A DNA stretch of 27,862 nucleotides, taken from positions 1 through 27,862 of the forward strand of contig CAZXYF010000016.1 in the NCBI GenBank assembly GCA_964644705.1, written 5' to 3'. The DNA is from CAZXYF01 sp964644705. GTDB taxonomy: Bacteria; Planctomycetota; Brocadiia; SM23-32. A program made the translations under genes and the position numbers. The number at the start of each line of letters is the position of its first letter. Positions within the stretch are counted from its first letter, which is position 1. This document shows, piece after piece, positions 1 through 8,167 of this stretch. The notes beneath the pieces were generated by a model. It saw only the letters and a list, made by a program, of their open reading frames with translations, was not told where the DNA came from and made no database searches.

Positions 1-83
1 CGCGATGTTAATCTTCCCTCCGAGTAGTTCTTCTCGAAGCTGCCGCATCCCAACCGAACGGTCTGCATTAGCGTTCCGGCACT

Positions 84-119
84 GTGGACTCGGTGGACCC
101 TGTGGACTTCGTGGATGTC
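84..119. repeat. Four 9-bp tandem units, GTGGACNNN
   Basis: The hexamer GTGGAC starts at 84, 93 and 102, and GTGGAT starts at 111, an exact 9-bp period. The three bases between hexamers vary (tcg, cct, ttc, gtc). The block is in non-coding DNA. A second 9-bp-period block with a different unit lies at 6744-6788. Confidence 0.75.
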
Positions 120-232
120 GCAATTGACATAGTGAATTAGTCATGAGCGCTTCGCACCAGCGCATCCACGGAAAAACAATAACGCCGTTATCCGAGGGAC
201 TATTTGCATCATCCGCTGCAACCATCCCGCAC

Positions 233-300
233 CTCGCATCGCCCATCCCACCACTCGCATCTCTTCCCCATATCTCGCATTTACCATGGCCCCTCTTGCA
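233..300. repeat. Degenerate repeats of about 20-21 bp, CTCGCAT core
   Basis: CTCGCAT occurs at 233-239, 254-260 and 274-280, and a related CTCTTGCA occurs at about 293-300, so the spacing is 20-21 bp. Sequence between cores is C-rich and poorly conserved. The block ends about 20 bases before the -35 element of the efflux operon promoter. Confidence 0.6.
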
Positions 301-319
301 CCCTGCACCTCACTCTGGC

Positions 320-348
320 TTGACATGCTGAGCGTCACTATATATTAT
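320..348 (+). promoter_or_regulatory. Sigma-70-type promoter of the efflux operon
   Basis: A perfect -35 TTGACA is at 320-325 and a -10 TATTAT at 343-348, separated by 17 bp. The predicted start falls inside the palindrome at 349-364. It sits just upstream of the TetR-family gene and would drive the whole four-gene operon. Confidence 0.8.
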
Positions 349-364
349 GTGAATGGCTATTCAC
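349..364. promoter_or_regulatory. Perfect palindrome, probable TetR-family operator
   Basis: GTGAAT, a 4-bp spacer GGCT, then ATTCAC form a perfect inverted repeat with 6-bp arms. It lies directly after the -10 box and covers the expected transcription start, and it ends 13 bases before the regulator's start codon. TetR-family efflux repressors usually bind such palindromes in their own promoter, so autorepression by the adjacent gene product is the likely reading. Binding itself is inferred. Confidence 0.7.
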
Positions 365-377
365 TATGGAGGTTGTT

Positions 378-1004
378 ATGAGAGCCCCAAGGCTCAACAC
401 CGAAGAGCGCAGAACACAGATTGCCGAGGCCGCCCTGCAAATTATCGCCCAAAAAGGGCTCAAGGATCTCACAGTAGCCCTTATTGCCCGGAAAGTCGGC
501 GTCGTCCCCTCCGCCATCTACCGTCATTTCGACGGAAAGGAGGACATCCTCATTGCCACGCTGGACCTCATTCGCAGCCGGTTAGAAAAGAACGTTGATT
601 CAGTATGTGAGGACACTGCTGAGCCACTGGATCGCCTTAAAAACCTGCTGATGGCACATATTCGCATGATTCGGGAGGATAGAGGGATCCCCCGCCTCAT
701 CTTCAGCAGCATGGGGTTTTGTGGAGATCCCACACGGCGAGGAAGGGTGTATCACATAATCCAGAACTACCTTGGACGTATTGAAAATATCGTGAAGGAG
801 GGGCAGAAGCGGGAACTCATCCGCTCCGATATCGGTGCCAGCAGGATAGCCGTTATGTTCCTCGGCATGATTCAACCCGGCGCCATCCTGTGGCACCTCA
901 GCGATGGTGAATTCGACGTCACAAAACAGGCGCGAAAAGCTTGGGATTTGTTTTCCCAATCGATTCAACCGGCGTCTCAGGCCAAAGTCAATGGAGGGGA
1001 TTAA
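378..1004 (+). CDS. TetR/AcrR-family transcriptional regulator
   Basis: A 208-residue protein. The N-terminal helix-turn-helix is clear: residues about 10-55 include ERRTQIAEAALQII, then LTVALIARKVGVVPSAIYRHF, the typical TetR signature ending in YxHF. The helical C-terminal part would be the ligand-binding and dimerisation domain. The start at 378 is preferred over an in-frame ATG at 366 because GGAGG at 368-372 is correctly spaced for 378 and would overlap the earlier codon. It is the first gene of an efflux operon and has a perfect palindrome in its promoter, so it probably represses its own operon until an unknown ligand (a drug, bile-like compound or metabolite) binds. The family is certain; the ligand is unknown. 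Confidence 0.93.
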   Translation: MRAPRLNTEERRTQIAEAALQIIAQKGLKDLTVALIARKVGVVPSAIYRHFDGKEDILIATLDLIRSRLEKNVDSVCEDTAEPLDRLKNLLMAHIRMIREDRGIPRLIFSSMGFCGDPTRRGRVYHIIQNYLGRIENIVKEGQKRELIRSDIGASRIAVMFLGMIQPGAILWHLSDGEFDVTKQARKAWDLFSQSIQPASQAKVNGGD

Positions 1005-1008
1005 ACGG

Positions 1009-2400
1009 ATGAAATCCATATTCGTCATGCCAGTTGTGATCGGCCTCATCGCACTCACAGGATGCGTCCTCACCCATCCGACGGATCCCTACGAGAGGGT
1101 TGCGCCGCAGTATCGACGCGACAGAAACATTGATCCGTCGCCCCGCAACGAATCCCCCACCCTCTCAGGCCCCCTCTCCCGTCGGGAAGCGATCGACATT
1201 GCTCTAAACAACAACCCGGATCTGGCGGCCGAAAGACACGCAACCGACGCTGCTCGGGCCCGCGAGGACATTGCGGAGTCCCGTCGGCTACCGAACCTGC
1301 GCGGCCGTTCCACCTACACCAACTACGTCAACGAACAGCCTCTCGTGGCGCTCAGTGGTAGTGCTCAGGGTCAAGCGTTTTCCGACGATATCGCCACCGC
1401 CGAGATGCTATTGGATGTGCCTCTGTTCACCGGCGGGCGTATCACCAGTCAGATCCGAGCGGCCGAACTCCTCCAGAAAGCCTCTCGCAAGGCGCTCGCC
1501 CGGACGAAACGTGAACTCATTTTCAACGTATCCAGCATCTATTACAGCATACTATCTCAGAAACGCGTCATCGGCTCATTGAAGTTCTCCCGCAAGACCT
1601 TACGCCAACATCTTGACCAGGTGAAAAACCTGATCGACAATCAGAAAGCCACAAACGTTGACCGACTGCGCACCGAAGTACGCATTTCCAACGTTGAGGA
1701 GGAACTTGAACGCGCAAACAACATATTGAAGATCAAACGACATACCCTCGCGAACCTTCTGGGCGTGGAAGATAGCGCGGGAACACTCAAACTGGCCGGA
1801 GATCTTGATTTTGATAATCGGTCATTGCCTCCGTTCGAAAAGGCCCTCGATAATGCCATCAAGCAGCGAGCCGATTGCCAGGCCGCCCGACGACGCCTCG
1901 AGGCCCGGGCGAAAGAGGTTGATGCCGCGCGGGCCGATCGCTGGCCGGACCTTACTCTGTCGGCCGCATACGGCGACCGCTGGGATGTGTCTCGCATGCA
2001 TGATCGCGAAGATGCAGGGCATGTGGGCGTCGCTCTCGTCATACCTTTCTTCGAAGGCGGTCGTATCGAAGCCGCCATCCGGGAGCAGCGGTCCAAACTG
2101 GGAGCCGAGCAACATCGTCTCCGGCAGTTGCGCCTGCAGATTCGCCTGGATATCCAGACCGCGCGCAGCAACGTGGCCTCCGCACGGAAACGGGTGCAAT
2201 CCACCCGGAAAGCCGTCGGGCAGAGCAAAGAAAGTTTACGGATTGAGAGGCTCAAACACCGCGAGGGCGAAGCGGTCATCACCGACGTGCTGGATGCTCA
2301 GGACGACATGCTGGAAGCGGAGACCAATTACCACCGTGCCCTGGCCGATTACAACACGGCGCTGGCCGAACTGGACTTAGCGATGGGGAACAAACAATGA
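1009..2400 (+). CDS. TolC/OprM-like outer membrane efflux lipoprotein
   Basis: A 463-residue outer membrane factor of a tripartite efflux pump, forming the trimeric channel across the outer membrane and periplasm. The N-terminus is a lipoprotein signal (MKSIFVMPVVIGLIALTGC), with the lipobox Cys at residue 19. Two repeated halves rich in long helices follow, as expected for the outer membrane efflux family; an alanine-rich stretch of repeated AxxxAxxR pattern is seen in each. The start at 1009 is chosen because GGAGGGG lies at 993-999 and the signal peptide begins there. An upstream in-frame extension would overlap tetR and bury the signal. It starts 4 bases after the tetR stop and overlaps the adaptor gene by ATGA, so it is translationally coupled. 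Confidence 0.92.
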   Translation: MKSIFVMPVVIGLIALTGCVLTHPTDPYERVAPQYRRDRNIDPSPRNESPTLSGPLSRREAIDIALNNNPDLAAERHATDAARAREDIAESRRLPNLRGRSTYTNYVNEQPLVALSGSAQGQAFSDDIATAEMLLDVPLFTGGRITSQIRAAELLQKASRKALARTKRELIFNVSSIYYSILSQKRVIGSLKFSRKTLRQHLDQVKNLIDNQKATNVDRLRTEVRISNVEEELERANNILKIKRHTLANLLGVEDSAGTLKLAGDLDFDNRSLPPFEKALDNAIKQRADCQAARRRLEARAKEVDAARADRWPDLTLSAAYGDRWDVSRMHDREDAGHVGVALVIPFFEGGRIEAAIREQRSKLGAEQHRLRQLRLQIRLDIQTARSNVASARKRVQSTRKAVGQSKESLRIERLKHREGEAVITDVLDAQDDMLEAETNYHRALADYNTALAELDLAMGNKQ

Positions 2401-3590
2401 AACGACTTAAAAACTTTGTCCGGATACTTCTGTTGATAATCGTGCTCGGCGCCCTGGGCATTGGTGCCCTCCTGTTGATCAGAGGCAAAAAAGATGACAA
2501 TCGGGATGCCCCGGAATTCAAGCTCAAACCCCGCCCCGTCACCGTAACGCGTGCGGAGAAAGGCCGCCTGACCGAGAAACGCAGTTATCTGGCCGTCGTC
2601 GAACCACACCGCACAGCCCACATATCCGCCCGTGTTACCGCCCCCGTCACGCAGGTGCACTGCGATGAGGCCGACCGTGTCGAGAAAGGCGAGGCACTGG
2701 TGACTCTGGACGGCCAGGAGACTAAACATCGCATTGACGCGGTAAAAGCACAGATCCAGCAGGCCAGGGCCGACCTGGACGCCAACCGGGAAACCATTGA
2801 GGCGCAGAAGAGTTCCGTCCGGTATTACAAAGCCGAAGCACAGCGGTATCGCCGCCTGGCCGAACAGAACGCCGTTCCGGAATCGGAGGCGGAAAAGGCC
2901 GAGGAGAAGCAGGCGGATATCCGCGGCAGGCTCAATGCATCGAAGGAAAAATCCGAAGCTATCCAGCACCGAATCGCCGCGCTGAAACAGCAGGTGGCCG
3001 AACTCCAGACGCGGCTGGGTTATTACACGATTAAAAGCCCGTTCTCCGGTGTAGTGACTGACGTTGAGGTTGATCCCGGAGATATGACATCGCCCCAGAC
3101 CACAATCGTGAATGTGGAGGATCGAAGCTCCGTGAAATTAACCTTCGACGTCCCCCAGTCCGACCTGCCCGTCGTCAGCACGGGGTTGCCCGTGCGATTC
3201 GGTTCGGACGGTACCACGCGGGAAGCCATGATATCGCTGATGTACCCATCCTTGAACCCGGCGCGAATGATGCGGGCCGAGGCCCGGATATCCCACCCGC
3301 ACACCGCCAGCCTGACGCCGGGCGCCTACATGCCGGTATCCGTCATCGGGGGTCAGCAGGACGACGCCACGTTAATCCCCCGATCCAGTCTCATCGAATC
3401 CGACGACGATGAGCCTCACGTATTCGCCGTGGTCGGTGACAGGCTCAAGGCGCGGCCGGTGGAAGTGCAGGGCTACACCGATGGCCGGGCGGCCGTAACC
3501 GGCATTTCTCCCGGCACGACGGTTGTGAAAAACACCTATCTGGGATGGGCGCAACTGACCTCCGGCGAGAAGGTGGAGGCCATACAGTGA
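2397..3590 (+). CDS. RND efflux periplasmic adaptor (HlyD/AcrA-type membrane fusion protein)
   Basis: A 397-residue adaptor that links the inner membrane RND pump to the outer membrane channel. Residues about 7-27 form one hydrophobic anchor with basic residues before it. There is no lipobox, so it is held by a membrane helix rather than by lipid. A split biotinyl-lipoyl-like domain flanks a long helical hairpin at roughly residues 110-205, rich in Glu, Lys, Gln and Ala. The second lipoyl half contains the typical IKSPFSGVV motif. Beta-barrel and membrane-proximal domains follow. The ATG overlaps the stop of the preceding gene (ATGA), and the following pump gene starts inside this gene's stop codon (GTGA). 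Substrate cannot be told from sequence. Confidence 0.92.
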   Translation: MKRLKNFVRILLLIIVLGALGIGALLLIRGKKDDNRDAPEFKLKPRPVTVTRAEKGRLTEKRSYLAVVEPHRTAHISARVTAPVTQVHCDEADRVEKGEALVTLDGQETKHRIDAVKAQIQQARADLDANRETIEAQKSSVRYYKAEAQRYRRLAEQNAVPESEAEKAEEKQADIRGRLNASKEKSEAIQHRIAALKQQVAELQTRLGYYTIKSPFSGVVTDVEVDPGDMTSPQTTIVNVEDRSSVKLTFDVPQSDLPVVSTGLPVRFGSDGTTREAMISLMYPSLNPARMMRAEARISHPHTASLTPGAYMPVSVIGGQQDDATLIPRSSLIESDDDEPHVFAVVGDRLKARPVEVQGYTDGRAAVTGISPGTTVVKNTYLGWAQLTSGEKVEAIQ

Positions 3591-6500
3591 GCCTCACCCA
3601 TTATTCCATAAAATACCCGTATGTCGTCATTGCCCTCGCGCTGCTGGTCACGGCCATGGGACTCATGGGGTATTTCAAGACCCCTCTGGATCTGTTCCCG
3701 GAAACTTCCCCGCCGCAGGTTGTGGTCATCACCACTCAGCCCGGCGCCGGTGCCAGCGATGTGGCCGATGAGATTACGGAGGTTATTGAAAAGGAGCTCA
3801 ACACCGTCAGCGGACTGGAAAACCTGCGGAGCACCAGCCGCGATCAGGTCTCCTCCGTGATGGTTGAGTTTGCCTACACAAAAGATCCGGGTGTGGCCCT
3901 GCTGGACGTGCAAAACGTTCTGGCGCGAATCCGTGCGGACCTGCCAGACGATGCAGAGGAGCCGCAGATATACGAACTGTCGGAAGCGAGCTCTCGGCCA
4001 CTCCTCACCCTCGCGCTGAGCCCGGCCGAGAACAGCCGGAAATTGCTGTCGGAGATACGACTGCTGGCGGACAACCAGATCAAAGACAGCATTCTCCAGC
4101 TGGACGGCATCGCGGACGTCGATGTTTTTGGTGGGCATAAACCCGAAGTGCGGGTACGCGTGGACCGCGACAAACTCGCCGCTCACAAGGTCTCACTCGA
4201 CGAGGTCATGGCCACACTGGCCGAACAGAACATCAGCGCACCGGCGGGAACCATCTATGCCAGTGAAAAGGAGTATCTCGTCAGCACGAACGGCGAGTTC
4301 GGGAATCTGGCCGATATCCGCAACCTCGCCGTGCGGCGCATCGACAGCGGCGTGCTCCGCATATCCGATCTGGCCGAGGTGCGCCTGGCTGAGGAGGACC
4401 AGCGAGTCCTCTACCACGGGAACGGGAAAGAGGCAATCGCCCTGGGCGTCATGCGACCCAGCGGTGGACGTACGGTGGATGCCATAGAACGGATGAAAGA
4501 CTTTCTGCCCCGCCTCCAGGCAGAATATCCCGACATCCAGTTCGACATCACGCAGGATCAGGCTCCGCTGATCGAGCTGAATCTGGCCGGAATGCGCAAC
4601 TCGATCATCCAGGCGCTCGTTCTCACCGTACTGATCATCTTCCTGTTTCTGGCCGATTTGCGGGCCGCGCTCGTGGTCAGTATCAGCATACCGCTGGCCT
4701 TCCTGTTCAGCCTCATGGTGCTGTGGTTCACCCCATTCACGCTGAACATGATCACGCTCACCGGTCTGATCGTCGCCATCGGTATCGTCGTCGATTCATC
4801 CGTGGTGGCCCTGGAGAATATTTACAGGCGACACGAGGAGATGGACGAACCCGATGCGGAAAAGGCAGCGGAGATCGGCACGCGACAGATCGCGCTGGCC
4901 GTGACGGCCGGAATATTTACCACCGTGGCCGTCCTGGTGCCCATCATGTTTGTGGGTGGATATCCACAGCGGACGATCGGCCGCCTGAGTTTCACCGTGG
5001 CGACCACACTGATCGCATCGCTGCTCGTGGCGCTGACAGTGATCCCCCTTGTGTGTTCTCGCCTGCTGGCCATCCCCCGCCGCAAACAGAACGTGGTTGA
5101 ACGCGCGGCGTCCTGGGTGGATACGGGAGTGGATGTGCTGCGCGATTTCTACGTATGGGTGCTCAAGCACGCCCTTCACTGGCGCGTGGTGACGTTGATC
5201 ATCACGGCCGCTCTTTTCATGCTGACCATGCGACTGATACCACCATTGATCGGCAACACCCTGATGCCCCGGATGGACACCGGGATTGTGGCCGTTCAAT
5301 TCAACACACCGGCCACCGACTCACCAGAACACGTGGAAGGGGTGTTGAATGATGTCGAAGATGTGATTTACGAGTACGACGGCATCCAGATGGTCTCCAG
5401 CGTCGTGGGCTCGGAGCCGGGGGCTCTGAGTTTCGGGACCGGTGGATCCACCGCCCAGTCGGCGACCCTCACCGTGTATCTGGTGGACAGGCTGGAACGG
5501 GAGGAAACTCAGTGGGAAATCCAAAATCGCTGGCGCAAACAGCTCCGCAAGATACCCGGCATCCAGAGTTACACGGTCAGCAGTTACGGCGCAACCCCCA
5601 TTTCCACCACCAAAGCCCCCATCGACATCATCATCAGCGGACCCGATCCGCGCATATTGGATCGCCTGGCCAACCGGTGCATGGAGCAATTAGACGGGAT
5701 CAAGGGTCTGACGGACGTGACGCGTAGCTGGCATTTTGATGAAACGGAGCAAAACGTGCGGATCAACCCGACGCTGGCACGTAAATACGGCACGTCACCA
5801 GCGCGAATTTCCCGGGAGCTTCGCGCCGCCGTGAACGGCATTCCCGCCACCACGATGCGTCTGGAGGATTACCTGGACATCCCCATTCGCGTGGAATATG
5901 ACCGGAGGGCGCTGGAAAGTCTGCCCGACCTGCAGGATGTGTACGTGACCACCACCGACGGCCCCGTGCCCCTGCGAACCCTGGCCACCATCCAGAGTCA
6001 GCGCGAGCAGCCTTCCACCCGGGAAGGACTTCGGGAAACGATCGACATCACCGCGGTCACCGTCGAGCTGACCGAAGCGCACGTCGCCCCCGAGATTGAG
6101 AAACGGATATCCACCATCGACCTGCCACGGGGGTATGATATTGAACTGGCCGGAACGACCAAAGACATGAAGGAAACACAGGGGCGTCTGGGCGGAGCAC
6201 TGGTCGTCGGCATCATCATGCTCTACCTGCTGCTGGTCGTCATGTTCAAATCCTTCATTTACCCCGTATCGATCATGTCGATCATCCCCGTGGCCATCGC
6301 CGGTGGGTTCTGGGGACTGCTGATCTTCGACAAGCCGATGTGTATGCCGGCGATGATGGGCATGATTTTTCTGGCGGGGACGAAGGTCAACGACAGCATC
6401 ATGCTGCTGGATTTCATCGTCGAATCACGCGAAGGCGGGTTGGGCCGGCATGAGGCCATTCTGGAATCCATCCGGCTGCGCCTGCGCCCCATTCTCATGA

Positions 6501-6706
6501 CCACATTCTCCACCGTCGTGGGCCTCTCCCCCCTGGTTTTTGAGATGGCGGTGGGTCTGGAGCGGCTGAGCCCCCTGGCCATCGTCGCCGCCAGCGGCAT
6601 GCTGGTGGGAACGTTCCTGACGATGGTGGTCGTGCCGGTGGTTTATACCTGTCTGGATGATCTTCAGCATGGTGCTAAACGCCTCGCAGGACTCGTTTTC
6701 GGGTAA
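3587..6706 (+). CDS. RND-family efflux pump, inner membrane transporter
   Basis: A 1039-residue proton-driven transporter with the standard RND layout: an N-terminal helix, a large periplasmic loop, a helix block around residues 345-500, a second periplasmic loop and a final helix block around 865-1035. The start is a GTG at 3587 overlapping the adaptor's stop, with GGTGGAGG at 3572-3579; the resulting MSLTHYSIKYPYVV start matches the usual RND N-terminus. Helix 4 has VVDSSVVALEN, so the proton-relay Asp is D403 and the second position of AcrB's Asp pair is S404. Helix 10 has GTKVNDSIMLLDF, with K933 two residues before the position of AcrB's Lys. It resembles the broad HAE drug/lipophile group more than heavy-metal CusA-type pumps. 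Substrate is unknown. Confidence 0.93.
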   Translation: MSLTHYSIKYPYVVIALALLVTAMGLMGYFKTPLDLFPETSPPQVVVITTQPGAGASDVADEITEVIEKELNTVSGLENLRSTSRDQVSSVMVEFAYTKDPGVALLDVQNVLARIRADLPDDAEEPQIYELSEASSRPLLTLALSPAENSRKLLSEIRLLADNQIKDSILQLDGIADVDVFGGHKPEVRVRVDRDKLAAHKVSLDEVMATLAEQNISAPAGTIYASEKEYLVSTNGEFGNLADIRNLAVRRIDSGVLRISDLAEVRLAEEDQRVLYHGNGKEAIALGVMRPSGGRTVDAIERMKDFLPRLQAEYPDIQFDITQDQAPLIELNLAGMRNSIIQALVLTVLIIFLFLADLRAALVVSISIPLAFLFSLMVLWFTPFTLNMITLTGLIVAIGIVVDSSVVALENIYRRHEEMDEPDAEKAAEIGTRQIALAVTAGIFTTVAVLVPIMFVGGYPQRTIGRLSFTVATTLIASLLVALTVIPLVCSRLLAIPRRKQNVVERAASWVDTGVDVLRDFYVWVLKHALHWRVVTLIITAALFMLTMRLIPPLIGNTLMPRMDTGIVAVQFNTPATDSPEHVEGVLNDVEDVIYEYDGIQMVSSVVGSEPGALSFGTGGSTAQSATLTVYLVDRLEREETQWEIQNRWRKQLRKIPGIQSYTVSSYGATPISTTKAPIDIIISGPDPRILDRLANRCMEQLDGIKGLTDVTRSWHFDETEQNVRINPTLARKYGTSPARISRELRAAVNGIPATTMRLEDYLDIPIRVEYDRRALESLPDLQDVYVTTTDGPVPLRTLATIQSQREQPSTREGLRETIDITAVTVELTEAHVAPEIEKRISTIDLPRGYDIELAGTTKDMKETQGRLGGALVVGIIMLYLLLVVMFKSFIYPVSIMSIIPVAIAGGFWGLLIFDKPMCMPAMMGMIFLAGTKVNDSIMLLDFIVESREGGLGRHEAILESIRLRLRPILMTTFSTVVGLSPLVFEMAVGLERLSPLAIVAASGMLVGTFLTMVVVPVVYTCLDDLQHGAKRLAGLVFG

Positions 6707-6743
6707 TCAACTGGTTGAGGCATTTGACCGTTCGTCTCTCCAT

Positions 6744-6788
6744 TGTCAATACTGTCAATACTGCCAACGCGGCCAATCCGGTCAGGCT
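6744..6788. repeat. Five 9-bp tandem units, TGTCAATAC-like
   Basis: TGTCAATAC occurs at 6744-6752 and again at 6753-6761, followed by TGCCAACGC, GGCCAATCC and GGTCAGGCT, each 9 bp, up to 6788. The first two copies are identical and the rest decay. The block lies in the 142-base gap between the RND pump gene and the URO-D-like gene. Confidence 0.75.
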
Positions 6789-6848
6789 GTTCTGCTCATA
6801 AGCAGTTGGAAATAGTTTTTGTTCTCAAGCATTTATCAGGAGTTGGAA

Positions 6849-7949
6849 ATGGAATCGGCTCGCGAACGCGTCTTGAAAGCGGTCAACCACAAGGAACCGA
6901 AGACAACCCCGGTTAACATCAGTAATCTTTACGGTCAGGATCGATGGCTGGAGCATTACGGGGCTTCAGATTCTCTCGACCTGAGATACAAAATGAACCT
7001 GGATGTTCAGTACGCGCGGCCAGTGTATACAGGCGAGCATGCCGATCAGGAACTGAGTGCATACGGAACGCCCATCGACGGCGTATTCGGTGCCGAAGGG
7101 AGCGGCTATGGGGATGCGCGAGGTGGGTATCCCCTTGCGGACGCGCAAACCGTCCAGGACGTCGAGAACTTCGACTGGCCCGACCCCGATGATTTTGACT
7201 ACGACGCGGCGGCCACCGTGCTCAAGGCTATCCCCGATGATGTGGCAAAACGCGTGGACGCAAAATACGGACTCTGGCAACCGAACGAACCAAACCATAA
7301 ATGTCAGAGCGGCCCCTGGCTGCCCCTGATCTGCACTTTATTCGATCTCTTCGGTCTGGATACAACCCTGACGAAGATGGCCGCTGCCCCCAAAATTATG
7401 CACGCGACCATCGACCATATCGAAGAGTTTATGCTGGAATTTATTCGGCGCACCTGTGAGGCCACCGAGGGGCTGGCCGATTTCTTCTATCTCGGGGATG
7501 ACTTCGCAACGCAGAACGGATTGATGATCTCGCCATCGTACTGGCGGAAATATTTGGGGCCGACATTCAAGAAGATGTTTGACCTTGCCAAAAGCTATGA
7601 CATGAAAGTCTGGTTCCACAGCTGCGGACAATTTGTCCCCGTCTTGCCCGACCTGATCGATTATGGAATGGACGTCTGGGAGACGGTTCAGGTCCACCTG
7701 GAGGGCAATGATCCAACCATGTTAAAACGTGAATTTGGCGATCATATCACCTTCCATGGAGGAATCTGCACCCAACACACGCTGCCCAATGGATCGCCTG
7801 AGGACGTCCGAGAAGAGGTCCAGAATCGCGTTAAAGTCCTTGGCGACGGCGGGGGCTACATCTGTGCTCCCGATCATGGCGTGATGCCCGATGTTCCGAT
7901 CGAGAACATCGAGGCGTTTATAGGCGCGGCGCGACAAACCGCTCCCTGA
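6849..7949 (+). CDS. URO-D superfamily protein, methyltransferase-like
   Basis: A 366-residue protein with the fold signature of the uroporphyrinogen decarboxylase superfamily (about 340-370 residues). It lacks the usual heme-biosynthesis N-terminal motif. It carries HSCG at residues 257-260 and a later Cys in GGICTQ (C307). This H-x-C...C arrangement matches the zinc-ligand pattern of the MtaA/CmuA corrinoid methyltransferase branch, which passes methyl groups between a corrinoid protein and coenzyme M or tetrahydrofolate. No corrinoid protein is encoded nearby. The start at 6849 has AGGAG at 6838-6842; a TTG 30 bases earlier is less likely. A demethylation role for sugars, aromatics or amines is possible but unproven. 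It precedes the secreted-protein pair with a terminator-like hairpin between. Confidence 0.8.
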   Translation: MESARERVLKAVNHKEPKTTPVNISNLYGQDRWLEHYGASDSLDLRYKMNLDVQYARPVYTGEHADQELSAYGTPIDGVFGAEGSGYGDARGGYPLADAQTVQDVENFDWPDPDDFDYDAAATVLKAIPDDVAKRVDAKYGLWQPNEPNHKCQSGPWLPLICTLFDLFGLDTTLTKMAAAPKIMHATIDHIEEFMLEFIRRTCEATEGLADFFYLGDDFATQNGLMISPSYWRKYLGPTFKKMFDLAKSYDMKVWFHSCGQFVPVLPDLIDYGMDVWETVQVHLEGNDPTMLKREFGDHITFHGGICTQHTLPNGSPEDVREEVQNRVKVLGDGGGYICAPDHGVMPDVPIENIEAFIGAARQTAP

Positions 7950-8051
7950 GGGAACTCAACGTTCTCCCATGCAGAGCTAACCCGCATTTCTCCCGAGCCC
8001 AAAACGGCATCCATGTTTTCGGATGAGGAGTTCTGCCCCCGCCCCTGCCTG

Positions 8052-8085
8052 GCAACCTCTCCGCTGTGACGGAATTGCTTTTTTT
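8052..8085 (+). terminator. Imperfect terminator after the URO-D-like gene
   Basis: An interrupted hairpin (GCAA at 8052-8055 with TTGC at 8075-8078; CCG at 8061-8063 with CGG at 8070-8072) is followed directly by seven T at 8079-8085. The stem is weak, so efficiency is doubtful. Confidence 0.45.
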
Positions 8086-8126
8086 GTTATAGTCAGATTT
8101 GTCATGGCGTTCATTCCTCCATCCCT

Positions 8127-8154
8127 TTGACACATAGCTTTTTTGCACTATTTT
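8127..8154 (+). promoter_or_regulatory. Probable promoter of the secreted-protein gene pair
   Basis: A perfect -35 TTGACA at 8127-8132 and a -10-like TATTTT at 8149-8154 are separated by 16 bp. Transcription would start around 8160, leaving a very short leader before the ATG at 8168. It follows a possible terminator, which supports a new transcription unit. Confidence 0.5.
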
Positions 8155-8167
8155 CGAGGTGTATTCA

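Larger units (their letters stand above)
1..319. other. Non-coding region with two degenerate repeat clusters
   Basis: No convincing gene lies here. Open frames are short, lack a ribosome binding site and have low-complexity translations. Two repeat clusters are visible: a 9-bp-period block at 84-119 and a 20-21-bp-period CTCGCAT block at about 233-300. On the minus strand a short frame runs off the left edge from about position 48. It is too short to judge. Confidence 0.6.

Noticed and set aside
1..60. Minus-strand open frame running off the left edge from about position 48
   Set aside because: Only some 16 codons are visible and there is no clear ribosome binding site or recognisable motif.
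143..338. Open frames of 62-65 residues on both strands before the efflux operon
   Set aside because: They overlap each other and the CTCGCAT repeats, have no ribosome binding site, and their translations look like low-complexity repeat sequence.
904..1008. Longer N-terminus for the outer membrane factor gene
   Set aside because: It would overlap tetR by 101 bases and put extra residues before a clear lipoprotein signal; GGAGGGG supports 1009.
6849..7949. HemE uroporphyrinogen decarboxylase
   Set aside because: The HSCG and later Cys fit the methyltransferase-like branch better, and the typical HemE N-terminal motif is missing.
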